From NCBI RefSeq assembly GCF_030252345.1, contig NZ_CP126980.1, positions 8,131,501-8,195,500 on the forward strand: DNA of 64,000 nt. The letters run 5' to 3'. The notes beneath the pieces were generated by a model. That model worked only from the letters and a program-made list of their open reading frames with translations. It searched no databases and was not told the origin of the DNA. The DNA comes from Actinoplanes oblitus (GTDB lineage Bacteria; Actinomycetota; Actinomycetes; Mycobacteriales; Micromonosporaceae). Below, one piece after another: positions 17,671-26,923 of the stretch; the first letter of the stretch is position 1, and each line of letters starts with the position of its first letter. Position numbers and translations under genes: made by a program.

Positions 17671-18306
17671 CGGACGGCAGACGGCGGTCACGACGAGGTC
17701 CCGCGCGATCAGGTAACGGCCGGTCAGCCGGTCGATGGTGGTGTCGGCGAGGAGGATGCGGCCGGTGAACTCGCCGGTGGACGGGTCGATGTCCAGGGTC
17801 GCGTCCTCGAAGCCGAGCCAGCGGCCGGTCAGCGGGTACCACGCCTTGTAGATCGACTCCTTGGCGCTGAACAGCAGGCGGTCCCAGCAGGTGCCCGGAT
17901 GTGTCACAGCGAGCCGGGCCAGCAGGTCGCGGTCGGCGGCGGTGGTCACCGCGCCGAGAACCCGGGGCGGGAGGGGCGCATGCGGTTCCGCGTCGATGCC
18001 GACGCTCGCGACGTCGGCGACGTGTGTCACGGCGGCGGCCCGGAATCCGGTGCAGTGGGTGATGCTTCCGGCCACCCCGGCCGGCCAGATCGGCTCCCGG
18101 CGCGGGCCGCGGAGGATCGCGGTGGGCGCGTGCCCCAGGGCGGCCAGCGCCTCCCGGGCACAGCGCCGCGCGGTGAGGATCTCCCGGCGGCGGCCCGGGG
18201 CGGCGGTCGCGACCAGCTCCTCCTCACCCGGGTAGCAGGCCTCGTCGGGATCGTCGGTGTAGGCGACGGCGAAGCGCACCGGGTGCGGCAGCAGTTGATC
18301 GAGCAC
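17653..18306 (-). CDS. 4'-phosphopantetheinyl transferase (EntD/Sfp type)
   Basis: The 217-residue protein moves the phosphopantetheine arm of CoA to carrier-protein domains of PKS, NRPS or fatty-acid systems. Motifs are HCTGF (H84), VGIDAEPH with the metal ligands D105 and E107, and the helix WDRLLFSAKESIYKAW with K149-E150-S. LTARRCAREAL near the N-terminus is the P1a region of EntD-like enzymes. Its start is GTG (18304-18306). Its 3' end overlaps the 3' end of the convergent STAND gene by 18 bp. No biosynthetic cluster is next to it here, so it probably serves carrier proteins encoded elsewhere. Confidence 0.93.
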   Translation of the reverse strand: MLDQLLPHPVRFAVAYTDDPDEACYPGEEELVATAAPGRRREILTARRCAREALAALGHAPTAILRGPRREPIWPAGVAGSITHCTGFRAAAVTHVADVASVGIDAEPHAPLPPRVLGAVTTAADRDLLARLAVTHPGTCWDRLLFSAKESIYKAWYPLTGRWLGFEDATLDIDPSTGEFTGRILLADTTIDRLTGRYLIARDLVVTAVCRPSATER

Positions 18307-18336
18307 GTGCGGAGTGTCCCACCTCCGCCGGACGGA

Positions 18337-19311
18337 TCAGGGGCGGACGGTGGAGTCTCTGATGATCAGGCGCGGCGGGTGCGGGTGGGCTCCGGGTGAC
18401 GGCTCGCCGTCTATCGCGGACAGCAGAAGCCCCGCCGCAGCACGGCCCAGGCCCTCCAGGTCCATGTCCACGCTGGTCAGCGGCGGGCGGCTGGCTTCCG
18501 CGATCACATCCCAATTGTCGAACCCGGTCACCGCGACGTCTCCCGGCACGTCCCGGCCGGACTCCCGCAGGGTTTCGGCCAGGCCCCTGGCGATCTGGTC
18601 GTTACCGCAGATCACCGCGTCGAAGGCAGGTCCCCGGGCGAGCAGCAGCCCGGCCGCGCGGCGCCCCCACGCCTCGCTCCACTCGCCGTAGAGGGTTTCG
18701 ACGCCGGCCTCGGCGGCGCGCACCCGGGCCGAATGGTGATGTTCCGGACCGGTCACGTGCACCAGGCGAGTGCGGCCGGTGGCACGCAGGTGCTCCACAA
18801 CCAGCCGGATGCCGCCCGGCTCGTCCGGGATGACCGAACAGTCCGCGGGATCGGTGGAGGCGAGGAAGGCGTAGACCACCGGGACGGGCAGGCCGGTGCC
18901 GATCGGCGGCCGGGTCCCGGTGCGCCGGCCGGTCACGATGATGCCGTCGACCCGGCGGCTGAGCAGCACTCGCAGGTGATGCCGCTCGCGGATCGGATCG
19001 TCGCGGGCGTCGCAGAGCAGCACCGACACCTGACCGGCGCCGAGGATGTCCTCGGCGCCGATGAGCAGCGGGATGCTGAACCGCCCGATGGTGTCCGTGG
19101 TGATCATCCCGACCGTGTAGGTCCGGTCGGTGTGCAGGCTGCGCGCCGCCTGGTTGGGCCGGAAGTCGAGCTGCTCGGCGGCCTGCCGCACCCGCGCCAC
19201 GGTCTCCGCGCGCAGCGAGCCGCGACCGTTCAGCGCCTTCGACGCGGTGCCGACCGAGACCCCGGCCAGCGTCGCGACGTCGCGGATGGTGGCAGCGCGC
19301 GGACGGGACAT
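18337..19311 (-). CDS. LacI family transcriptional repressor (paralog 1)
   Basis: The 324-residue protein has an N-terminal helix-turn-helix (TIRDVATLAGVSVGTASKAL, residues 8-27, followed by the hinge region FRPNQAARSL) and a periplasmic-binding-protein-like effector domain. It is strikingly similar over its full length to the LacI protein at 26989-28017; shared blocks include YTVGMITTDTIGRFSIPLLI, LCDARDDPIRE, VDGIIVTGRRT and VTGPEHHHSA. The two regulators lie on opposite sides of the arabinofuranosidase/ABC transporter operon. The ATG at 19311 directly starts the HTH domain. I see no LacI-type operator in the short region upstream. It probably responds to a sugar related to the one sensed by its paralog. 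Confidence 0.92.
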   Translation of the reverse strand: MSRPRAATIRDVATLAGVSVGTASKALNGRGSLRAETVARVRQAAEQLDFRPNQAARSLHTDRTYTVGMITTDTIGRFSIPLLIGAEDILGAGQVSVLLCDARDDPIRERHHLRVLLSRRVDGIIVTGRRTGTRPPIGTGLPVPVVYAFLASTDPADCSVIPDEPGGIRLVVEHLRATGRTRLVHVTGPEHHHSARVRAAEAGVETLYGEWSEAWGRRAAGLLLARGPAFDAVICGNDQIARGLAETLRESGRDVPGDVAVTGFDNWDVIAEASRPPLTSVDMDLEGLGRAAAGLLLSAIDGEPSPGAHPHPPRLIIRDSTVRP

Positions 19312-19418
19312 GCCAGGAAGCTACCGTGCCGGCCGCCCCGCCACCCATCCCACCCGGTTGCGGATCACACCCGGTCCGCTCCGGCCCGGGCCGCCGAGTT
19401 CCCGGTACGGCGGGAGCG

Positions 19419-20240
19419 TCACCCCACCCGCCCCGCCGGCACCAGGTCCACCCGGGCACCCAGCGCCAGCCGGCCGGGCCGCAGCACGTCGGCGTAGACA
19501 CCGAAGCAGGCGCCTTTCCCGGTGCCGAACACCTCGACCCGATAGTGCCGGGCAAGCGTCCGCAACACGACCGGATCCGCCGGCAGCCCGTCCTGGGGCA
19601 GGCTCGGCACCACGCAGCGTGGCGTCCGGAACGCCACCCGGAGCACCACGTCACCGATCGCCAGTTCCGCACCGGGCTCGGGGTCGGCGTCGGCGTCGAT
19701 CAGCAGGTTGGGCCGGAACCGCTCGGCCGGCACCGGGTGCCCGGTCCGCCCGGACAGTCCGGCCAGGGCGCCGGTGGTGATCAGGTGCACCGCCCCGAAG
19801 TCGACGAACCGGCCGGTCCGGGCGTGGCCGCCGGCCTCCTCGACGCGTTCCTGGCCGGGTCGCAGCTCGGCGAGCCAGTCCGGCACCATCCCGGCCTCGG
19901 CCGGCAGCATCCGATGGATCCGTGGGGTGGCGGGCGCGGTCCGGGTCAGCCGGACCGGCCGGCCGAGATGCTCGGCCAGCGCCGCGTCGGCTTCCTCGGA
20001 ACCGGCCTCGTAGAGTGCCCCGCCGACCTCGATGGTCGCCGGTTCGCCGGCCGCGCGCACCGCGAGCAGGTCGCCCCAGCGTCGTGGGTGCTTGGCGCTG
20101 CCGATGGTGCCGTCCTGATCGTCGACGCAGGCCCAGGCCCGGTCGCCGGCCAGGCCGCCGGTGTCGGCCCGTGCTTCGCCGAGGGCCTCCCCGCCGGCGC
20201 TCTTCACCGGATAACGCCAGATTCCCGCCGCCTCGCCCAT
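19419..20240 (-). CDS. MOSC domain protein (molybdenum-sulfur carrier-like)
   Basis: The 273-residue protein has an N-terminal MOSC beta-barrel (GIWRYPVKSAGGEALGEA, GDRAWACVDDQDG) and a MOSC domain with FRPNLLID, TPRCVVPSLPQDGLP and the C-terminal FGVYADVLRPGRLALGARVD. The Cys in TPRCVVP matches the conserved Cys of MOSC proteins such as mARC and the molybdenum cofactor sulfurase C-terminus. These proteins bind molybdenum cofactor and reduce N-hydroxylated compounds, or they carry sulfur. The frame is open far upstream into the next gene, so the ATG at 20240 is chosen as the first Met of the barrel. It is separated from the upstream sugar operon by a hairpin. Confidence 0.87.
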   Translation of the reverse strand: MGEAAGIWRYPVKSAGGEALGEARADTGGLAGDRAWACVDDQDGTIGSAKHPRRWGDLLAVRAAGEPATIEVGGALYEAGSEEADAALAEHLGRPVRLTRTAPATPRIHRMLPAEAGMVPDWLAELRPGQERVEEAGGHARTGRFVDFGAVHLITTGALAGLSGRTGHPVPAERFRPNLLIDADADPEPGAELAIGDVVLRVAFRTPRCVVPSLPQDGLPADPVVLRTLARHYRVEVFGTGKGACFGVYADVLRPGRLALGARVDLVPAGRVG

Positions 20241-20316
20241 GACCGTTCTGCTTACCAGAGCGGCCGCGCGCCGTGGGTTCGGCCGGCACGGGACTGCTCC
20301 GGGCGTACCGGAAGAG

Positions 20317-20344
20317 GCTGCCGGGTCCGGGCGGACCCGGCAGC
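20317..20344 (-). terminator. Terminator of the sugar operon
   Basis: On the minus strand GCTGCCGGGTCCG pairs with CGGACCCGGCAGC (20317-20329 and 20332-20344), starting 9 bp after the stop of the last operon gene (20354). The sequence CTCTTCCGGTACGCC follows, which again contains the recurring TTCCGGTACGCC motif. Confidence 0.8.
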
Positions 20345-20353
20345 GGGAAGCGG

Positions 20354-22042
20354 TCAGGCGAGGTTGAGGTAGTCGAGTTCGGCGTAGCCGGTGCCGCCGG
20401 CGAAGTTGGGCGAGCCCTTGGCCAGGCGGATCACGTTGTAGCCGGCCTTCAGGGTGACCGGGGTGCTGACCGTGGAGCCGAAGACGCCCCAGGCCGCGGT
20501 CGGCGGGTAGGAGATCGTCTGGAAGGCGCCGCCGTTGTAGGCCAGGCCCTGGGTCGCGGTGGCGCCCGTGGCGTTGGCGTAGCCGATGGTCATCGTGTAC
20601 GTGCGAGCGGTGGGCACGTTCACCACGAAGTCCACGAAGGACTGGTTGCGGGAGTTCGCCGAGCCGTCGATCTGGCCGACGTAACCGCCGTTGGAGGCGG
20701 AGCCGGCGGAGAACCGGTTGGCGTTGACGACGGTGGCGTTCTCCGCCTCGTAACGCTGCTGCCAGGTGGCGGCGCCCGAGGCCGGGGTGATCAGCAGCTG
20801 GTAGGCGTCCGCCGCGTCCATGCCGGCGACCGGCACGCTGATGCTCCCGCCGGACACCTGGTAGGTGGCCGAGGACACCGCGATCGGCGCGCTCTGGTTG
20901 GTGGTCCGCCCGGTGGTGCCGGACCGGACGAGGGTGGCCCGGACCTGCGAGCCGAGCGCGCCGAGCCCGTTGACCTTGACGGTGTTGTTGCCGCTGTCGC
21001 CGCCGAACACCACGTTCACGAACCTGCGGGTCGGGTCGTAGGCGGCGACGCCCTCCAGCCACGAGCCGGGGACGGTCTGCACGATGGTGCCGGCCATCTC
21101 GCCGTACCACTTGTAGGCCCAGTACGACGAGGTCGGCGCGTTGTCGTGCAGCAGGCCGTTGAGGGTGCCGGCCTCGTACCAGTAGGCGCGCTCGGCGTCC
21201 CGGATGCCGTAACGCTCGAACGTCGCCATGAAGTGCACCGCGACGCTCGGGATGTCGACCTGGCTCGGCGACGCGTACTCGTTGATCGAGATCGGTCGCG
21301 GCGAGATGCCCAGCGACTTCTCGATCGCCCGGTAGTCGGCCACGTCCGCGCCGATGTTGAGGTAGTCGTCGTTGTCCAGCTCGTGCCAGACGATCACGTC
21401 GGGCAGCGTGCCGGTGTCCCGGGCGTTGGTGAGGAAGCTGACCAGGTAGTCGTGGTTGTACCAGGAGATGCTCGGGCCGACGATCGGGGTCACCGGGTCG
21501 AGCGAGCGGATCAGCTTGACGGTACGGGTCCAGCCGGCGTTGAACGTCCCGGCCGACCCGGTGTTCCAGGTCCAGTCCGGCTCGTTCCACAGCTCGTAGC
21601 CGTCGACGTTGGTGGTGCCGGTCGCGGCCAGCCGCGCGTTCACCATGGTGCGGACCTTCGACTCCCAGTCGGCCCAGCTGACCCACTTGTACGGGAAGTC
21701 CCGGTAGATGTCCGGCAGCCGCCAGAACTGCTGGGCGCCGGCGCTGGTCACCTTGCCGGCCACCTGCAGGCCGTCGCAGCACGGAACCGTGGCGCCGTTG
21801 CCGAGTTGCTGCACGCCGGGCGGCGGCTGGGTGAGGTGGTTCATCCGGAGCGGGTACATCTGCTCCAGCGGCGGCTTGCTCCCGGTGTCGACGGCGTAGA
21901 GGCCGCCGGCCGCGACGTGCGTGACCGGCCGGACCGCGGTGCCGACGTTGACGGTGAGGGTGTTGCCGGCGGCCGCCGCCGGGCTGGGGACGACCAGCCC
22001 GGCGGCGGCGAGCAACAGGACGGGGATGACGGAGCGGCGCAT
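20354..22042 (-). CDS. Secreted glycoside hydrolase (clan A-like barrel) with C-terminal carbohydrate-binding module
   Basis: The 562-residue protein starts with a signal peptide (MRRSVIPVLLLAAAGLV, cleavage after PAAAA). The catalytic part is a TIM barrel with ELWNEPDW, E154 being the likely acid/base after Asn, and SINEYASP, E255 the likely nucleophile; this two-Glu layout is typical of clan GH-A (GH39/GH30/GH5-like). A beta-sandwich ends the protein (about 430-562): YEAENATV, GGYVGQID, VDFVVNVP and IRLAKGS are CBM35/CBM6-type signatures. It is the last gene of the ABC transporter/GH127 operon, 2 bp after GH127. I infer that it releases oligosaccharides outside the cell that are then imported. 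The exact GH family is not resolved. Confidence 0.82.
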   Translation of the reverse strand: MRRSVIPVLLLAAAGLVVPSPAAAAGNTLTVNVGTAVRPVTHVAAGGLYAVDTGSKPPLEQMYPLRMNHLTQPPPGVQQLGNGATVPCCDGLQVAGKVTSAGAQQFWRLPDIYRDFPYKWVSWADWESKVRTMVNARLAATGTTNVDGYELWNEPDWTWNTGSAGTFNAGWTRTVKLIRSLDPVTPIVGPSISWYNHDYLVSFLTNARDTGTLPDVIVWHELDNDDYLNIGADVADYRAIEKSLGISPRPISINEYASPSQVDIPSVAVHFMATFERYGIRDAERAYWYEAGTLNGLLHDNAPTSSYWAYKWYGEMAGTIVQTVPGSWLEGVAAYDPTRRFVNVVFGGDSGNNTVKVNGLGALGSQVRATLVRSGTTGRTTNQSAPIAVSSATYQVSGGSISVPVAGMDAADAYQLLITPASGAATWQQRYEAENATVVNANRFSAGSASNGGYVGQIDGSANSRNQSFVDFVVNVPTARTYTMTIGYANATGATATQGLAYNGGAFQTISYPPTAAWGVFGSTVSTPVTLKAGYNVIRLAKGSPNFAGGTGYAELDYLNLA

Positions 22043-22044
22043 GA

Positions 22045-23922
22045 TCACCTCTCGGATAGGGGGATGAACACCCGCATCGGTCCCGGCTCCCGGTTGGCCC
22101 AGAGGTGGTAGGGGATGGCGGTCACGGCCACCGGTGGGGTGGCGCGTGCCGGGGCCGGGAGGGGCCGGTAGAGATGCGGGGTGTCGGAGGGCCGGGCCCG
22201 CAGCGAGATCCGCAGCAGCACCGGCGCGAGACCGTCGGGGTCCCGGAGGACCCGCGGCGGCGCTGACGCGTCCAGCTCCAGGTCCTCGAACGGCACGCCG
22301 GCCGGCGCGTCCGCGTGTTCCAGGCAGTAGACCATCGGGCCGCGGACGACGGCGGCCGCGCCGCGGACGGCGTCGACGCGCGGGTGCGCGGTGATCAGGA
22401 GAGGCGGCATCGCCAGGGTCAGCTCGACGCGGTCGCCGACGAGCCAGGTCCGCTCCAGGACGACCCAACCGGATTCGCCGGCGTCGACCGGCTCGCCGTT
22501 GACGGTCAGGCGCGCCCGCGTGCACCACGCCGGGATGCGCAGCGACAGCGCCCACGGCCCGGGGCCGACCTCGGTGACGGTCACCGTGATCGTCTCGTCC
22601 CACGGGTAGTCGGTGCGCACGTCGACCGCGTGGCCGCCGGCCCGGAACGTGCCGGCGGTGTAGAGGTGCAGTTGCAGCCCGGCCGCGTCACCGGTGGCGG
22701 CGTAGTTGTCCAGCGAGGCCATCAGCCGGGCCAGGTTCGGCGGGCAGCAGGCGCAGGAGTACCAGGGCAGCCGCTGCGACGGGGCGTCCTCGTGCGAGCC
22801 GTCGTGCCCGGTGCGCAGCTGCAGCGGGTTGGAGTAGAAGAAGGTGGCGCCGTCGAGCCCCGTGCTCCCGGCGATGCCGTTGTAGATCAGCCGCTCCATC
22901 TCGTCGGCATACTTCGGTTTGCCGGTGGCCAGCAGCAGGCGCCAGGCCCACTGGAAGCTGCCGATCGCGGCGCAGGATTCGGCGTACGCGCGGTCCGGCG
23001 GCAGTTCGTAGGGATCGCCGTACGCCTCGTCCCGGTGCCGGGAACCCTGGCCGCCGGTGAGGTAGGTGCGGCTCTCCAGGGCGGAGTCCCACAGTCGTTC
23101 GGCCGCCGCCAGCAGCTCGGCATCACCGGTCTCCACGGCGACGTCGACCGCACCGGCCAGCAGGTACACCTGCCGGACCACGTGCCCGGTGACCTCGTCG
23201 GCCTCCGTCACCGGCTGATGATCCTGGAAGTACCGCGGACCGAAGCGCCCCTCGCCCAGCACGCCGTGCCCCCGGTTCGCCACGAAACGCGCGGCCAGGT
23301 CCAGGTACGGGCGGTGGCCGGTCACCCGGTAGAGCTCGACGAGCGCGGTCTCGACCTCGGGATGGCCGTCGACCTCCGGGGAGCCGGCATAACGGCGTAC
23401 CAGTAGATCGGCGAACCGCCGGGCGATGGAGACCACCTGCGGGGCCGCCGCGGCGCCGCTTCGCGCGGCGGCGACCGCCGCCTGGAACAGGTGGCCCGCG
23501 CAGTACATCTCGTGGCTGAAATGCAGCTCACTCCACTGCTTGTCGCGGTGGTCGACCTGGTAGTACGAGTCGAGATAGCCGTCCGCGTCCTGCGCCTTCT
23601 CCAGCAGGGACGCGGCATCGGCGACGAATCCGGACTCGTCGCCGCCCCAGAACGCGGCCTCCAGCGTCTTGTACACATCGGAGTCGGCGAACCAGAAGCC
23701 GCGGAACTCCCCGGCCGCGTCGCCGGTGACCCTGCGCAGGTTGGCGAGGTTGCCGTAGGCGTCGAGCTGGGCGACGCAGTGCGGCAGGGTGACGGCGGCG
23801 TTGCGCGCCTGCCACCCACCGAACAGGCTCTCCGGCCGCAGCGTCACGGCTTCGCGCGGCAGCGGCCGCAGCGCGGAGACGGCACGGGAGGTGGGCACGA
23901 CGGGGCCGTACGAAACGTCCAT
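22045..23922 (-). CDS. GH127 beta-L-arabinofuranosidase
   Basis: The 625-residue protein has the (alpha/alpha)6 barrel of GH127 (formerly DUF1680): LPHCVAQLDAYGNLANL, FRGFWFADSDVYKTLEA, DGYLDSYYQ and HEMYCAGHLFQAAVA. Metal and catalytic residues are visible: YAESC gives E315 and C317, and SCACCPPN gives C390, C392 and C393. In the Bifidobacterium longum enzyme HypBA1 the equivalent Cys pair and Glu/Cys bind zinc, one Cys acting as nucleophile. No signal peptide is present, so it works on imported beta-L-arabinofuranosides in the cytoplasm. It is the fourth gene of a five-gene operon with the transporter, 13 bp after the MalG-like gene. A GAGGAAA box precedes the ATG. Confidence 0.92.
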   Translation of the reverse strand: MDVSYGPVVPTSRAVSALRPLPREAVTLRPESLFGGWQARNAAVTLPHCVAQLDAYGNLANLRRVTGDAAGEFRGFWFADSDVYKTLEAAFWGGDESGFVADAASLLEKAQDADGYLDSYYQVDHRDKQWSELHFSHEMYCAGHLFQAAVAAARSGAAAAPQVVSIARRFADLLVRRYAGSPEVDGHPEVETALVELYRVTGHRPYLDLAARFVANRGHGVLGEGRFGPRYFQDHQPVTEADEVTGHVVRQVYLLAGAVDVAVETGDAELLAAAERLWDSALESRTYLTGGQGSRHRDEAYGDPYELPPDRAYAESCAAIGSFQWAWRLLLATGKPKYADEMERLIYNGIAGSTGLDGATFFYSNPLQLRTGHDGSHEDAPSQRLPWYSCACCPPNLARLMASLDNYAATGDAAGLQLHLYTAGTFRAGGHAVDVRTDYPWDETITVTVTEVGPGPWALSLRIPAWCTRARLTVNGEPVDAGESGWVVLERTWLVGDRVELTLAMPPLLITAHPRVDAVRGAAAVVRGPMVYCLEHADAPAGVPFEDLELDASAPPRVLRDPDGLAPVLLRISLRARPSDTPHLYRPLPAPARATPPVAVTAIPYHLWANREPGPMRVFIPLSER

Positions 23923-23935
23923 GGCGCGGTTTTCC

Positions 23936-24745
23936 TCAATCCTTGACGGCGCCGGCGGTCACACCGGCTGCCACGTAACGCTGGGCGACGATGAGCAGCA
24001 GGGTCGCCGGGATGGACGCGATCACGGCGGTGGCCATGATGGCGTTCCACTGCTGGTTGTTGTTGCCGATGTAGTGGTAGATGCCGAGGGTGATCGGCTG
24101 GTACTCGCCGCCGCCGTCGAGCGTGGTGGCGAAGACGAAGTCCGACCAGGCCCAGAGGAAGGCGAACAGGCTGACGGTGACTATCGCGTTGCGGGACACC
24201 GGCAGGATCACCGAACGGAACGTCCGCGCGGTGGTCGCCCCGTCGATCAGCGCGGCCTGCACCAGCTCGTCGGGGATGCCCGACATGAAGGCCGTGAAGA
24301 TCAGTACGCCGAACGGCACCGCGATGGTGGAGTCCGCCAGGATCAGCCCGGGCAGCGTGTTCAGCACACCGGCCCGCAGGTAGATGGCGTAGAACCCCAT
24401 CGCCATGATGATCCCGGGGATCATCTGCGCGATCAGCAGCACGAAGTTCAGCGCGCCGCCGCCCCGCGGGCGCAGCTTGGCCAGGGCGAACCCGGCCGGC
24501 GCCGCGACGATCAGGGTGAGCGCCACGGTGCCGAGCCCGATCACCAGGCTGGTACCGAGATAGGGCAGCTGCTGGTCGAGCACCGCCCGGTAACCGTCCA
24601 GCGTGCCGTCGAACGGGAACAGGTGCGGCGGGTCGGCACGCATGTCGGTGTCCTTGGTGAAGGACACGTTGATCATCCAGTAGACCGGGAACAGCATGAT
24701 CGCGGTGAGGATCAGCCCGATGCCGGTTCTCAGGTGCTTGGTCAT
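23936..24745 (-). CDS. ABC sugar transporter permease, MalG type
   Basis: The 269-residue protein has about six membrane spans and the EAA-loop motif of carbohydrate permeases in ELVQAALIDGATTARTFRSV, which contacts the ATPase subunit. MLFPVYWMINVSF at the N-terminus and SDFVFATTL near the fifth span are typical of MalG/CUT1 proteins. The ATG overlaps the stop of the MalF-like gene (ATGA), so the two are translated together. No ATP-binding subunit is in the operon; CUT1 systems in actinobacteria often share a common MsiK-like ATPase encoded elsewhere. Predicted role: uptake of arabinose-containing oligosaccharides. Confidence 0.93.
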   Translation of the reverse strand: MTKHLRTGIGLILTAIMLFPVYWMINVSFTKDTDMRADPPHLFPFDGTLDGYRAVLDQQLPYLGTSLVIGLGTVALTLIVAAPAGFALAKLRPRGGGALNFVLLIAQMIPGIIMAMGFYAIYLRAGVLNTLPGLILADSTIAVPFGVLIFTAFMSGIPDELVQAALIDGATTARTFRSVILPVSRNAIVTVSLFAFLWAWSDFVFATTLDGGGEYQPITLGIYHYIGNNNQQWNAIMATAVIASIPATLLLIVAQRYVAAGVTAGAVKD

Positions 24746-25665
24746 GAGCGCTGCCGCCGAACGTAGAGGAGACCGAAGAACAGGGCGATCAGGATCAGCA
24801 GGTTGCCGACCGCCGCGCCCGGGCCGAACTGCGGCAGCAGGTTGCCGAAGGACAGCTTGTAGGACCAGGTGGCCAGGGTGGTCGACGCGTCGGTCGGGCC
24901 GCCCTTCGTCATGATCCAGATCAGGTCGAAGACCTTGAGGGTGTAGACCAGGCCGAGCAGCAGGGTGATCGCGGAGACCGGGCGCAGCAGCGGGAACGTG
25001 ATCTGCCAGAAGCGCTGCCCGCTCGTCGCGCCGTCCAGCGCGGCCGCCTCGTAGACGTCGGCCGGGATGGCCTGCAGTCCGGAGTAGAGGATGACCAGGT
25101 TGAACGGGATGCCGATCCAGATGTTCGCGATGATCACGCTGGTCAGCGCCCAGTCGGGCGAGGTCAGCCAGTTGACGTGCCCGAGGTGCAGGGCCTCGAG
25201 AGCGACGTTGACGATCCCGGAGTCGCTGTTGAGCATCCAGGACCAGGTCGAGGCGCTGACGATCAAGGGCAACAGCCACGGTACGAGGAACAGCGCCCGC
25301 AACGTCGCCGACAGCTTGAAGTGAGCGGTGAAGAAGACCGCCAGCGCCAAGCCGATGGCGAACTGGAACGCGATGCTCACGAACGTGAAGACCAGCGTGT
25401 GCAGCAGCGCCGGACCGAAGGTCGGATCCGCGAACACCGTGGTGTAGTTGTCCGCCCCGGAGAACGGCGCGTCCCCCTGCACGAACGAGCGGACCGTGTA
25501 GTGCCGCAGGCTCAGGTCCAGGTTGCGGTAGAGCGGGTAGGCGTAGAACGCGACCAGGTAGATGATCACCGGGGCGAGGAACGCCCACGCCGCCCACTGT
25601 CCCCGGGCCCGCCGGACCCGGGCAGCCCCCCGGGTCCGGACGAGCGCTTCCGCGTGCGTCGTCAC
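24742..25665 (-). CDS. ABC sugar transporter permease, MalF type
   Basis: The 307-residue membrane protein has a charged N-terminus, six spans and the EAA motif PADVYEAAALDGATSGQRFW. FLAPVIIYLVAFYAYPLYRN is the first span, as in other MalF-like proteins. The start chosen is GTG at 25665, which overlaps the TGA of the binding-protein gene (GTGA); the frame continues upstream but only into an Arg-rich, non-conserved segment. It forms the membrane channel with the MalG-type partner encoded next to it. Confidence 0.92.
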   Translation of the reverse strand: MTTHAEALVRTRGAARVRRARGQWAAWAFLAPVIIYLVAFYAYPLYRNLDLSLRHYTVRSFVQGDAPFSGADNYTTVFADPTFGPALLHTLVFTFVSIAFQFAIGLALAVFFTAHFKLSATLRALFLVPWLLPLIVSASTWSWMLNSDSGIVNVALEALHLGHVNWLTSPDWALTSVIIANIWIGIPFNLVILYSGLQAIPADVYEAAALDGATSGQRFWQITFPLLRPVSAITLLLGLVYTLKVFDLIWIMTKGGPTDASTTLATWSYKLSFGNLLPQFGPGAAVGNLLILIALFFGLLYVRRQRS

Positions 25666-26885
25666 TTGCTCGCCGCACCCTGGGCGTCGGTGAGCGCCTG
25701 CTGCGGATTCTTCGAGCCGGACAGCGCGGCCTGGAAGGCGCCCCACATCGGCTCGGAGATCTTCGGGTACTTGGTGCCCAGATCGTCACTGGTCCGGCCC
25801 TTGGCCGCGCCGACCGCCTGCGCCCACACCTTCAGGTCCGGGTTCGCGGCGACCTGCTTCTCCTGCACCGGCTTGGTGGCCGCCACGTAGGAGAGGGTGG
25901 TGTCGGTGGTGAGGGCGTTGTCCGCGTTGGTCAGGCAGGCGATCAGCTTCTGCGTGGTGGCGTACTTGCCGGTGTCGGACTGGACCGGGGCGGTGACGAA
26001 CTCGCCGCCGGTCGGCGCCGGGGCGGTGCCGCCGGCCTGGGACGGGATCGGGATGATGCCGTACTCGAAACCGGCCTTCTTGGCGTTGGCCAGCTGCCAG
26101 GTGCCGTTCTCGCTGAACGCGAAGTCACCGGCGGCGAACTCCTGCCAGCTGGTCGTCTGGGTGTTGTTGAGAACCGAGTTGGGCGCGTAGCCCTTCTTCA
26201 GCCAGTCGGTCCACAGGCTCAGCGCGGCGACGCCCTGCGCCGAGTCGAGCTGGGTGAGGTTCGCGCCGGAACCCCAGAACCAGGGCAGGAACTGGAAGCT
26301 GCCCTCCTCGGTGCCGATCGCCGAGAAGGTGATGCCCTTCTTGCCGGCCGCCTTCACCTTCGCCAGCGCCCCGGTCAGCCCGGCCCAGTCCTTGATGGTG
26401 GCCGGGTCGACCTTGGCGGCGTCCAGCACCTTCTTGTTGTAGTAGAGCGCCAGCGTGTTGGCGCCGATCGGGATGCCGTACGTCTTGCCCTGCAGCTGGC
26501 CGGCCGCGAGCAGGTTGGGCTCGACCGCCGAGGTGTCGACCTTCATCTCCTCGGTCGTGGTGAGCACGCCGGCCTCGGCCAGCGTGGAGACGACCGGGTT
26601 GTCGACGATCAGCACATCCGGGGAGTTGTTCTGCTGGGCGGCGAGCAGCGCCTTGTTGGTCAGGTCGGTGGTGTCGTAACCGGTGCGCTTGACCGTGACG
26701 CCGGCGTCGGTGCCGCACTTGGTCAGCAGCTTCACCCAGTCCGAGCTGTCGTCGAACTGCGGGTACGGGTCCCAGACGGCGTAGCTCGTGGGTGTGCCGG
26801 AAGAAGTCGTGTCGCCGCCGGACGAGCAGGCGGAGAGCAGGCAGGCGGTGACCGCGAGCGCGGCGCCGAGGCCTCGGATGTTCAT
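25662..26885 (-). CDS. ABC sugar-binding lipoprotein (CUT1 family)
   Basis: The 407-residue protein starts with a lipoprotein signal, LLSACSSGG, where the Cys (about residue 20) would be lipidated. The mature part is an extracellular solute-binding protein of family 1: PDVLIVDNPVVSTLAEAGVL, GKTYGIPIGANTLALYYNK and FAFSENGTWQLANAKKAG match the conserved core. It is the first gene of the five-gene operon and lies about 39 bp from a LacI-type operator, with a divergent LacI gene on the other side. It presumably captures the arabino-oligosaccharides released by the operon's secreted hydrolase; that specificity is inferred from the neighbours only. Confidence 0.93.
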   Translation of the reverse strand: MNIRGLGAALAVTACLLSACSSGGDTTSSGTPTSYAVWDPYPQFDDSSDWVKLLTKCGTDAGVTVKRTGYDTTDLTNKALLAAQQNNSPDVLIVDNPVVSTLAEAGVLTTTEEMKVDTSAVEPNLLAAGQLQGKTYGIPIGANTLALYYNKKVLDAAKVDPATIKDWAGLTGALAKVKAAGKKGITFSAIGTEEGSFQFLPWFWGSGANLTQLDSAQGVAALSLWTDWLKKGYAPNSVLNNTQTTSWQEFAAGDFAFSENGTWQLANAKKAGFEYGIIPIPSQAGGTAPAPTGGEFVTAPVQSDTGKYATTQKLIACLTNADNALTTDTTLSYVAATKPVQEKQVAANPDLKVWAQAVGAAKGRTSDDLGTKYPKISEPMWGAFQAALSGSKNPQQALTDAQGAASK

Positions 26886-26923
26886 GGTTGTTACCCCTCG
26901 AGAGCGGGTGTGGGGAAACTCAA

